This document shows, one piece after another, positions 34,109 through 41,567 of a DNA stretch of 64,000 nucleotides; positions within the stretch are counted from its first letter, which is position 1, and each line of letters opens with the position of its first letter. The DNA is taken from the NCBI GenBank assembly GCA_963772165.1, contig CAVYWA010000027.1, forward strand, positions 77,021 to 141,020, in the 5' to 3' direction. A program made the translations under genes and the position numbers. The DNA is from JAGVPT01 sp963772165 (lineage in GTDB: Bacteria > Bacteroidota > Ignavibacteria > UBA10030 > UBA8401). The notes beneath the pieces are model-generated. The model made no database searches. It was not told the DNA's origin and worked only from the letters and a program-made list of their open reading frames with translations.

Positions 34109-34827
34109 ATCCCGTCCTTGAATTCAACTCCGTCACCGTTCGGTATCCTGGAAATTCCAAGAATACCATCAGCGATGTTTCCTTCCATGTTCATCACGAT
34201 GAAAGAGTGGCGTTATTCGGGCTTAACGGATCGGGAAAAACGACGTTACTGCTTGCTGCAGTCGGGTTAGTGCCTTTCACCGGATCTATTTTCATCGATG
34301 GGATTCCTGTTGAGAAAAAGAACCTTCAGGAAGCACGCGACCGGACAGGGTTCCTCTTCAATATTCCCGAGGACCAAATTCTGTTTCCGCGTGTAATTGA
34401 TGACGTTGCGTATAGTCTGATTCGAAAAGGAACATCGTCTAAAGCAGCGCATGAAAAAGCCATGTCTGCGCTTGCTATGCTGGGTGTTCCGGACATTGCA
34501 GAGTGTTCACCTTTTCAACTATCTCACGGCCAGCGTCAGCGAATCGCGCTGGCTGGAGCGCTGGTCACGAATCCTGTTGTGCTACTGCTGGATGAGCCGA
34601 CATCAGGGCTTGATCCGCTTGGAAGAATTTCTCTTGCGGAAATGTTGCGTGCCGCGACATCGTCAATCCTCATTGCCACACATGATGTCGCATTTGCATC
34701 ACGGACATGCAACCGATTTCTGGTATTGTGTGAGAATGAGCTTCGCGAATTTCATGATTGCAAAGACGCAGAACTATATCTACTTGGTAATTTCTCGCTA
34801 CGATCACGAAGCGAAATTCCTCATTAG
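34105..34827 (+). CDS. ecfA: ECF transporter ATPase (A component)
   Basis: 240 residues. Walker A GLNGSGKTTLL, Q-loop near FNIPEDQILF, ABC signature LSHGQRQRIALAGAL and Walker B VLLLDEPTSGLDPLG are all present, followed by the switch His in IATHDVAF. Only one ATPase gene is found, so it probably works as a homodimer. It ends the receptor–S–methyltransferase–T–A group. Confidence 0.92.
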   Translation: MNPVLEFNSVTVRYPGNSKNTISDVSFHVHHDERVALFGLNGSGKTTLLLAAVGLVPFTGSIFIDGIPVEKKNLQEARDRTGFLFNIPEDQILFPRVIDDVAYSLIRKGTSSKAAHEKAMSALAMLGVPDIAECSPFQLSHGQRQRIALAGALVTNPVVLLLDEPTSGLDPLGRISLAEMLRAATSSILIATHDVAFASRTCNRFLVLCENELREFHDCKDAELYLLGNFSLRSRSEIPH

Positions 34828-35147
34828 GGGGAGCTGGCGCTGCGGCGGAAGATGAAAAGGTTCATGATACATAGAAAGCTATAGTCTACGACCCGCCATT
34901 GGAAAATCCAGAAACAAACAAAGAAAGTTCTTCTCACGGGCGGTTCAGGATTTCTTAGTTTCATACTAAAATATTCCAATAAAGACGCGTCTGTCAAGAA
35001 TTATAACTGGTATCGTGAAAGTCTTTCGTCCTTCGAACATCAAAAGGTATATCCCCCCGTATGCCATAGATACAAGGAATTCTCAAAGTCTTGAGAGCAT
35101 TGTTCTACATTCGACCATGCGTCTAAAAAAGTTACGGTTCTTGTTCT
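34828..35147. other. 320-bp intergenic region between convergent genes
   Basis: No gene seen. A short stem, TCTCAA–AGTC–TTGAGA, lies at 35081–35096 without a following T-run, so it is at best a weak transcript end. Confidence 0.4.
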
Positions 35148-35621
35148 TTATACCCGTTTATGATGTGTGTGGACTATTCGCTTCTTCGTCATAGATGCAT
35201 TGTTTGAATACTGATGAAGTGATGTCGTCAATGTAAGCTTGCCGTGTTTTACGCCTTTGAAGCTGAGAATCTTGTTGGCAATCTGTTGTAACTCCAGCGC
35301 CTTTCCCTTCATGATGACCGATTCGAGACACGTATCGTGGTCGATATGAATGTGCGTGCTCGACACGATCTGCTTGAAGTGATGATGCTGGAATTCAGTC
35401 AGCATTCCTTCAAGTTCGCGCTGGTGGTGGTCGTAGACGTATGAGATAATTCCGAACGTCGGGGTGTTGGATCGGTGAACCGCTTCATCGACGAGTTCTT
35501 CCCGAACAAGGTCGCGGATGGCTTCCGAGCGGTTGGTATATCCTCGATGGGCGATAAGAAGGTCGAATTTTGCGAGGAGGTCATCCTCCATCGAAACGCC
35601 GAACCGGTTGAGGTTTTTCAC
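35148..35621 (-). CDS. nikR: NikR nickel-responsive regulator
   Basis: 157 residues from GTG 35621 with AGGTG six bases upstream (a GTG at 35630 is also in frame). The N-terminal ribbon–helix–helix reads NRFGVSMEDDLLAKFDLLIAHRGYTNRSEAIRDLVREEL. The metal domain keeps the nickel ligands: the FQHHHF region, then HIHIDHDTCLE with both histidines and the cysteine. NikR represses nickel uptake genes or controls nickel enzymes. No operator of the GTATGA-N16-TCATAC type was found nearby. The flanking genes suggest a transition-metal locus. Confidence 0.93.
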   Translation of the reverse strand: MKNLNRFGVSMEDDLLAKFDLLIAHRGYTNRSEAIRDLVREELVDEAVHRSNTPTFGIISYVYDHHQRELEGMLTEFQHHHFKQIVSSTHIHIDHDTCLESVIMKGKALELQQIANKILSFKGVKHGKLTLTTSLHQYSNNASMTKKRIVHTHHKRV

Positions 35622-35699
35622 AAGTAGCACCTGTTTTTTGAAAATGTAGCACGAATTTAGCTTAAAAGCATTGAAAATTTTCCATTATTAATATCGGCT

Positions 35700-36437
35700 C
35701 TACATGCCATGATGATGTGCGCCGCCACCCATCATCATCATCCAGGGCATGGGGATGCCTAATCCCCTCATCACCATTATTATTCCCATAACTATTATCA
35801 TTACTGCTGCAAGTTTATCTCCCCACAATCGCAACCGGAAACGGAAGAACGTCGATACAAATCCAACAATAACGAGCGATGGAACAATGCCGCATCCAAA
35901 GAGCGCCATGGTAATGGCTCCGTTCACCGCGCTTCCCGATGCGGCGGCCATCACGAACATAGAATAAAGCAATCCGCAAGGCAAAAGCGGCGTCAGCAAT
36001 CCGATATAAAACTTGCTCTCGACGGTAGGCGATGCGAGCAAAGCGCCGTAAGTCTTCGTGTAAAGGTTCAGCAGGAAAGACTTCTTCTCCGAAGTCAAAG
36101 AAATCTCTTGCTTGAACCCCATCCACGGAAAAATCCTCATCATCCAAATTCCGGAGAGAACAAGCAGCGCCCCCGCAGCGGTCGAGAACCATTCTCCAGC
36201 CGACTGTAATCCCGAGAACCCGCCGCCGATTGCCCCGAGGAAACCACCGATGAATACATACGACAGCACCCGTCCAACATTGTACGAAAGATGCCTGAGC
36301 AATGGATTCAATTGTCCGGCTAGGCTGCCGCTTTGAAAATTCTGCTGCGTAGAATAAGCCGCGACAATCGCACCGCACATGCCGACACAGTGCATGCTTC
36401 CGAAAAAGCCGGTGAGGAAGATAAGAACCAAGTTCAT
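35700..36437 (-). CDS. TauE/SafE (UreH-type) membrane protein with Met/His-rich tail
   Basis: 245 residues, about six helices. The N-terminal motif GFFGSMHCVGMCGAIVA and LLTPLLPCGLLYSM are typical of the cytochrome-biogenesis/UreH-like TauE/SafE branch linked to metal export or cupro-enzyme assembly. The last 16 residues (MPWMMMMGGGAHHHGM) are a likely soft-metal-binding tail. It is upstream of nikR on the same strand with a 78-bp gap. The metal could be nickel or copper. Confidence 0.86.
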   Translation of the reverse strand: MNLVLIFLTGFFGSMHCVGMCGAIVAAYSTQQNFQSGSLAGQLNPLLRHLSYNVGRVLSYVFIGGFLGAIGGGFSGLQSAGEWFSTAAGALLVLSGIWMMRIFPWMGFKQEISLTSEKKSFLLNLYTKTYGALLASPTVESKFYIGLLTPLLPCGLLYSMFVMAAASGSAVNGAITMALFGCGIVPSLVIVGFVSTFFRFRLRLWGDKLAAVMIIVMGIIMVMRGLGIPMPWMMMMGGGAHHHGM

Positions 36438-36597
36438 AGGATTACGATCCTTTACGTTTCGGCGTGAGCAAAATACATAAATGTTGCGCCTAATTCAAAA
36501 TGCAGCTCTTGGCCGTTCTTGAAGTGCGTACTATCTTCATTCGGATAATATCAGAATGAGGGGGAGAGCGCTCTATCAAGTGTCTTCTATGAACCGG

Positions 36598-36885
36598 CTA
36601 TTGTGCCGCGACGTAGTCCATCGGTTTTTTCACAAATTTGTCTTTGCATCCCGTTGAACAAAAACCATAGATTTTTCCGTTGTAGTGTGCGGTATCGCCG
36701 ATGCCCGCTGTTAGCGACATCCCGCATACAAGATCATTAGTGTTATCAACCTTGATTTTTTTAAATGCTTCTTTTCCCTCGTGAGAAACTTCCGGAATTT
36801 GATAGTTGGCCGCCCTATTTTGTTGATTGCATGATGTTGTCGATAAAATACCTAAGACCAGTCCCCAAAAAAGAATCTTCTTCAT
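36598..36885 (-). CDS. YHS-domain lipoprotein
   Basis: 95 residues from MKKILFWGLVLG (ATG 36885). A signal peptide with LSTTSC suggests a lipoprotein. The YHS domain spans DLVCGMSLTAGIGDTAHYNG, YGFCSTGCKDKF and the PMDYV end. YHS domains bind metal, often copper, and accompany metal-efflux proteins. It lies between a TauE/SafE-like gene and a TonB receptor gene. Confidence 0.87.
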   Translation of the reverse strand: MKKILFWGLVLGILSTTSCNQQNRAANYQIPEVSHEGKEAFKKIKVDNTNDLVCGMSLTAGIGDTAHYNGKIYGFCSTGCKDKFVKKPMDYVAAQ

Positions 36886-36996
36886 ATTGTATTTAGCCTC
36901 TAACATGAATATTTCTTTGGTCAAATATTGATTTACGTGTATCGTGATGGTACCATAACTCCCGTGAAAGGCAAGTCATGGCATCGCCAAAAATAC

Positions 36997-38973
36997 TCAC
37001 AGCGAATACCTCACTGTGCCGTACACCGACCTCGGCTGTCCGGGGTCGACATATCCTCCCGCGACTAATTCAGGATAGGCTTTGTCTCCGAGATTCTTTA
37101 CCCCTACCTGAATAAGAGCGTTCCCTGCATGGACGCCGACAGTCAAAGAAAAAACCGCGTACGACGGGAGAACCACACCCGGTTCATCGAACGGGCTGTA
37201 AGGACCGACGATGTTCGAACTCAGTTTAATGCTCCAGTTGGCATACGGTGCAATATCCAATGCAGCAATGCCGATGTACTTGGCGGTATTGTAGACTCGG
37301 GCGCCGGAGAGAGAGTCGCCGGCATCCGAAATCAGGTTCCTGTACCGGGCATCGTTGAATGTCCAGTCCGTCGTTAGCCGAATTTCATTGGATAACTGGG
37401 CCGCGACATCCGCCTCTATTCCCTGCCTGCGGCTGCTTCCACCGCTGGTGGAAATCAGCGTTATCGGGTTGAAGGTCTGTTCGTTGCTGACATCCATCAA
37501 GAAGAGGGCAAGACTGCCGCTGACGAGTCCCTCATCGAATTTGCTTCCCGCTTCGTACGCCCATGCGGTGATAAATGGGAGGGACGGGGTCTCGATCGTT
37601 CCGTCCGTGGAGCGGAATCCCCGCGACACGTTTGCGTAGAACGAAACATCCTCACGCAAAGCATACATCGCACCAAGTTTCGGCGAGAATATTCCTTTCG
37701 TGTCGCTTGCCGTCGGCGCACCGACCGGTTCCGAGAAATCGTTCAGGAGATCGTACCGCGCGCCGGCTGTGAACGTAAATCTGTCGGCCCGTTCTTCCGA
37801 TTGGAGAAACACCGCGCCTGCCTCCTGCCGTGCCGACAAAAGAATTTGAGAGGAATCTCGTACTCTATTCGTGGTCATCCAGTTTTCGTAATCTGCGTGG
37901 TCGAATTTTCCTTCGACTCCCATTGTTACTTCCGCACGAGGGAAAACCCATGTGAGGGCGCTCGTGCCGCCAAAGCCGTACCGTGTGTCCTCCTCTTCCG
38001 TTTGACTTCCCGACCCCTCTGTAATTCCTCCCTCGGGGGGCGTCGTGAGATACAGCTGCCATCGTCCCTGAGTCGAGTAAAGAGTTGTCCGCCAAAACAT
38101 GACCGAGTCCGGTGAAACTCGGAGGCTGACGCGCTCCTGCGCATGGCGCTTAAACCCGCCGTCGGTAGAATTTGCAACAACATTATAGTCGTGCTGATCG
38201 AATTGATCCTGGGTGAGCGAACCGGGAGAATCCCACTTCGTAGCATACAACTCAACACCGGCATCGAGCGTCGCAACGGGGGACAGATTCTGCACAAATC
38301 GTGCATGCCCCTGCTCGAGATCATAGCCGCTGTTCGGCCTCCAGCCATCCTCATGGATCGCGCGAACACCGAAGACCCCGCTGTTCTCGCTATCGTCGAA
38401 ACCGGTAAGAAGCGTTCCGTTGAATTTCCCGTACGAACCTCCGGAGAGCCATACATTCGTTCCCTCCATTTTTTCCAGCGTTCGTACGTTCAGGATGCCG
38501 GACATGGCAAAATTTCCGTAGAGAGCGCTGGTCGGTCCTTTGATAAGATTCATCGAGCTTACAGCCTCCGGCATCAAAAGATTAAAATCGTCATATCCTT
38601 CTGCATGTCCGTTGACCGGTTCGTTGATCGGCACGCCGTCGATCCAGAGCGCCATATCTGTGGAATGATCAGAACTAAATCCGCGGATGGAAGCATCCGA
38701 AGCAAAACCGGGACCTTGTCCCTGCTCGTGAACTTCGAGTCCGGTGGTTTGGCGGAGAAGGTCCCACGAGTCTGTTGCGACTGTTTGCTGAATATCCACG
38801 GGAGAGACGGCGATTGAACTCACCGGCACCTGGCGTTCAACGGGGCTTGACGTTATCGTCACTTCGGGAAGTTGAACGACTCGATTGTTCAACGAGTCCG
38901 GATCGGCGGCTTTCGCCAGCTCAACAATAAAAAGCGATAAATATGGCAGTGCAAAATAGAAACACCATCGCAT
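36997..38973 (-). CDS. TonB-dependent outer-membrane receptor
   Basis: 658 residues from MRWCFYFAL; AAGGG eight bases upstream supports this start over one at 39015. The signal peptide ends near ELAKA. The plug reads VQLPEVTITSSPVERQVPVSS, ASIRGFSSDHSTDMALWIDG and LIKGPTSALYGNFAMSGILNV; the barrel ends in YGTVRYSL. The neighbours (YHS, TauE/SafE-like, NikR downstream; a Cys-rich exported protein upstream) suggest uptake of a metal chelate. Nickel is possible given NikR. Confidence 0.9.
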   Translation of the reverse strand: MRWCFYFALPYLSLFIVELAKAADPDSLNNRVVQLPEVTITSSPVERQVPVSSIAVSPVDIQQTVATDSWDLLRQTTGLEVHEQGQGPGFASDASIRGFSSDHSTDMALWIDGVPINEPVNGHAEGYDDFNLLMPEAVSSMNLIKGPTSALYGNFAMSGILNVRTLEKMEGTNVWLSGGSYGKFNGTLLTGFDDSENSGVFGVRAIHEDGWRPNSGYDLEQGHARFVQNLSPVATLDAGVELYATKWDSPGSLTQDQFDQHDYNVVANSTDGGFKRHAQERVSLRVSPDSVMFWRTTLYSTQGRWQLYLTTPPEGGITEGSGSQTEEEDTRYGFGGTSALTWVFPRAEVTMGVEGKFDHADYENWMTTNRVRDSSQILLSARQEAGAVFLQSEERADRFTFTAGARYDLLNDFSEPVGAPTASDTKGIFSPKLGAMYALREDVSFYANVSRGFRSTDGTIETPSLPFITAWAYEAGSKFDEGLVSGSLALFLMDVSNEQTFNPITLISTSGGSSRRQGIEADVAAQLSNEIRLTTDWTFNDARYRNLISDAGDSLSGARVYNTAKYIGIAALDIAPYANWSIKLSSNIVGPYSPFDEPGVVLPSYAVFSLTVGVHAGNALIQVGVKNLGDKAYPELVAGGYVDPGQPRSVYGTVRYSL

Positions 38974-39059
38974 AAAGGATTCCCTTCTTCTATTCGATTG
39001 ATTCAAGTACAGCACGGCACTTCCTTCATTTCAAAGGAGCGCGATTGTAAGATTATGGA

Positions 39060-39488
39060 TTACGAAAAAAGGAAAGGGAAAGATTGCGGGGGATGGAAAA
39101 GGGATTTTGTTATTCCAAACAGAATTGATTCGTGTCCGTTTGGAAATCTCTCTCCCCTTGCGTTAACGATAACCCTGTTTAACCCAAAACCAGGGTCGAT
39201 CCACTGGTCAAGAATATTCGGGGAGAGATCCGCCAAAGGAGCTGTGCATGGAGCGGAAGAAACAGAACAGGTTGTGCGGTCGCTGCTGCCGGCATGGTGC
39301 GATGCGCAACAGCATGTCGACGCCATTCCTCCGCCTGAATTGCAACAGCAGCAGCAGTTCTGCATCGAAGCGGATTCCCTGCCCCCTTGCCTGTTTGCAT
39401 TCAAAAGGGGGGTGAATAGGAGTCCGTTCGCAGATAAAAGGCTGAAAACCAGCGTCACGCTAAAAAATTGGCGCAGCGGATTGATCAT
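39060..39488 (-). CDS. Cys-rich exported protein of unknown function
   Basis: 142 residues with an N-terminal hydrophobic export-like segment (FFSVTLVFSLLSANGLLF). Ten cysteines are packed within about 40 residues: QNCCCCCNSGGG, STCCCASHH, then TTCSVSSAPC, ideal for binding thiophilic metal. The C-terminal half has no recognised pattern. It lies 86 bp upstream of the TonB receptor on the same strand. Coding is supported by export-like start and biased composition, not by a family match. Confidence 0.55.
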   Translation of the reverse strand: MINPLRQFFSVTLVFSLLSANGLLFTPLLNANRQGGRESASMQNCCCCCNSGGGMASTCCCASHHAGSSDRTTCSVSSAPCTAPLADLSPNILDQWIDPGFGLNRVIVNARGERFPNGHESILFGITKSLFHPPQSFPFLFS

Positions 39489-39490
39489 GC

Positions 39491-39518
39491 ATTATATAAC
39501 CATTTTAGGGGGCGGCAA
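39491..39518 (-). promoter_or_regulatory. Candidate promoter upstream of the Cys-rich gene
   Basis: Reading the minus strand, TTGCCG (39513–39518) and TATAAT (39491–39496) are 16 bp apart. The -10 ends only 2 bp before the proposed ATG, so transcription would start at or inside the gene; this argues either for a leaderless message, a later start codon, or chance. Confidence 0.22.
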
Positions 39519-39573
39519 GTTTCAATAAAATACGAAAAATCTGCACACCTGCAAGCATAATTACCACGTTTCG

Positions 39574-39622
39574 GCGTTCCCAAACAGCCTGTCCCGCAGC
39601 AGCGGGAGAGTTTGGGAACGAG
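39574..39622. repeat. Stem-loop repeat type A, copy 1
   Basis: 49 bp beginning GCGTTCCCAAACAGCCTGTC and ending GAGAGTTTGGGAACGAG. The outer arms GTTCCCAAAC/GTTTGGGAAC pair perfectly, and an inner CCCGC/GCGGG stem is present. Copy 2 at 39707 matches 47 of 49 bases. Confidence 0.85.
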
Positions 39623-39646
39623 AAGTAATCCTCGTCATCTCGTTTT

Positions 39647-39689
39647 GACCTCGTTCCCAACGTCCCGTTGGGAACGCAACGCGGTGAAG
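39647..39689. repeat. Stem-loop repeat type B, copy 1
   Basis: 43 bp beginning GACCTCGTTCCCAACGTCCC and ending with CGTTGGGAACG-type sequence plus GGTGAAG. The arms CGTTCCCAACG and CGTTGGGAACG are perfect complements. It shares the GTTCCCAA/TTGGGAAC core with type A. Copy 2 at 39848 differs at one base. Confidence 0.85.
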
Positions 39690-39706
39690 TTAACAAAGCA
39701 AGTGCG

Positions 39707-39755
39707 GCGTTCCCAAACAGCCTGTCCCGCGGCAACGGGAGAGTTTGGGAACGAG
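39707..39755. repeat. Stem-loop repeat type A, copy 2
   Basis: 47 of 49 bases identical to 39574–39622; the two changes lie in the central loop region, so the outer stem is conserved. Confidence 0.85.
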
Positions 39756-39847
39756 AAGAAATAGATCACTCCCAATCCCAAAGGGATCACTTCCCGACGG
39801 CTCGTTGGGAGCGAGATGAATACCCGAGCATTCCATCACTCCAGTAT

Positions 39848-39890
39848 GACCTCGTTCCCAACGTCCCGTTGGGAACGCAACGCGATGAAG
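39848..39890. repeat. Stem-loop repeat type B, copy 2
   Basis: 42 of 43 bases identical to 39647–39689. A shorter degenerate relative (CTCGTTGGGAGCGAG) is at 39801–39815. The whole 39489–40023 gap has no gene I can support. Confidence 0.85.
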
Positions 39891-39947
39891 GGGGGAAATT
39901 ACTTCACCTCGGTGACGTTAGAAAAGCAAGATGAATATCCAAGCATT

Positions 39948-39979
39948 CCATCACTCCATCACTCCATCACTCCATTATT
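39948..39979. repeat. 8-bp tandem repeat
   Basis: Three exact copies of CCATCACT (39948–39971) and a fourth degenerate copy. Likely slippage-derived; no spacer pattern. Confidence 0.7.
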
Positions 39980-40023
39980 CCATTCTTCCTTCGATGCTGT
40001 GTTTTTAACTATTTCTCGTCTAT

Positions 40024-41508
40024 TTATTTCGGCCGCATTCTTGCCACGAGTTCATCCACTGAAACGCTCGCGATGCGCGTTGCGCGATCCGACATTGCGT
40101 ACGGTATGATCAACCTGCCGTTGTGCGCGATCGCGCCGCACGTATAGACAACATTCGGCACGTATCCCTCTCGTTCCGATGCATCCGGTGCGATGAGCGG
40201 TTCCTTGAGCCTCCCGATTACTTTCGACGGATCGTCAAGGTCGAGCAAGACCGCCCCGATGCAATACTTTCTCACCGGTCCGACGCCGTGCGTCAGCAGG
40301 ATCCACCCCTTCTCTGTTTCGATCGGCGAGCCGCAGTTCCCTATCTGGGTGAATTCCCAAGAAGCGGCGGGCTGCATCAGCGGTACCGGGGCATTCCAGT
40401 GATAGACATTGTCCGAAAAGACGATGTAAAGGTTTTCCGCATCGTGTCTCGAAACCAGCGCATACCTGCCGTTGATTTTTCTCGGAAAGAGCGCCATCCC
40501 TTTGTTCTTTGCTGCATCCCCGCTGAGCGAGTTGATCCGGAAGCGAACGAAATCCGTTGTTTCAAGAAGGAGCGGCATGATCGTCTTGCCGTTATACGCC
40601 GTGTAGGTGGAGTAATAGGTAACGGCGCCGTCATCGTCGGTGAAGCGTACGAACCGTGCATCTTCAATGCCGTTGGATTCAAAAGACGAAACGGGGAAAA
40701 TGGTCCGCTCCGAAAGCGGTACCCGCTCCGGAAAATTTATTTCATAATTCAGCTCGAGCAGCGATTCGAGAGCGTCAATCGTCCGGCGCTGGCTTGTTGT
40801 AAGTTTCGTCTTGCGCTTTTTTAATCGTGCAATTGTTGCCGCTAATTGAGAGTGTGTAAATTTTGCCGGTATCGGTTTGATGATCTCTTTCAGTGAAGAA
40901 CTCCGGCGGTCTTCGTCCCGGAGCTTGCTGAAAAATTCGGATGCGGTGAATACAGGATCCGGATTAACCGTCGGGGTCGTCACTACGCTGCCGGCTGCAT
41001 CCATCGAAACCTCCCCCGTCTTGTCGATGACACCCGTTCGAAATTCGATGGATGAGATGTGACCTTCTCCCGTTGCCCGCAAGCTCATGATAAACCGCAG
41101 CGCGCCGGGAACCAACCCGCTCTGGTCATGATGGGGAACAATCGATGGATTAAACAGAGCGGCTGCTTCTAAAGAATATTCGCACGTAAAATATGAGCCA
41201 AGGAGCAGGCGTTTTACCTTTGACAGCTCACTGCGCGGCGGCAGAAAATTTTTGACCCGTTCGTACCCCAGCCGGAATGTCTCTTCAATGTCCCGATGGC
41301 GGTCCCGGAATTCAACAAACACGGCATTGAGAATATTCTGCGCTTCTCTATCGGTCAAGTCCACGACCCGCCGTACGAGCCTCTTCATCCTCGACAAATA
41401 TCCGGGACTGAGTGCACCGACGGGAACAAATGGTTTGATGATAACCCGTGATGTGTCCGGTTCGATCAGCACGGCTTGCCGCCGCACTTCCAGTTCTTCC
41501 CTTCTCAT
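40024..41508 (-). CDS. GH130-family mannoside phosphorylase
   Basis: 494 residues, no signal peptide, so cytosolic. An N-terminal helical extension of about 130 residues precedes a five-bladed propeller. GH130 signatures are NGIEDARFVRF, GNCGSPIETEKGWILLTHGVG, the YCIGAVLLDLDDPSKVIGR strand and EREGYVPNVVYTCGAI. GH130 enzymes phosphorolyse beta-mannosides to mannose-1-phosphate, and some members are hydrolases. It is the last gene of a 24-kb minus-strand run and follows GH2 beta-mannosidase by 59 bp. The exact linkage cannot be read from sequence. Confidence 0.92.
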   Translation of the reverse strand: MRREELEVRRQAVLIEPDTSRVIIKPFVPVGALSPGYLSRMKRLVRRVVDLTDREAQNILNAVFVEFRDRHRDIEETFRLGYERVKNFLPPRSELSKVKRLLLGSYFTCEYSLEAAALFNPSIVPHHDQSGLVPGALRFIMSLRATGEGHISSIEFRTGVIDKTGEVSMDAAGSVVTTPTVNPDPVFTASEFFSKLRDEDRRSSSLKEIIKPIPAKFTHSQLAATIARLKKRKTKLTTSQRRTIDALESLLELNYEINFPERVPLSERTIFPVSSFESNGIEDARFVRFTDDDGAVTYYSTYTAYNGKTIMPLLLETTDFVRFRINSLSGDAAKNKGMALFPRKINGRYALVSRHDAENLYIVFSDNVYHWNAPVPLMQPAASWEFTQIGNCGSPIETEKGWILLTHGVGPVRKYCIGAVLLDLDDPSKVIGRLKEPLIAPDASEREGYVPNVVYTCGAIAHNGRLIIPYAMSDRATRIASVSVDELVARMRPK

Positions 41509-41567
41509 AGGTGCCTACCTTCTTTCTAGTTGAACAAATCTCCCGATCGTCAAACGCCGCTTGATCC

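Noticed and set aside
39574..39979. Possible CRISPR array
   Set aside because: Only two copies of each of two different palindromic units plus an 8-bp tandem; no equal spacers and no cas genes.
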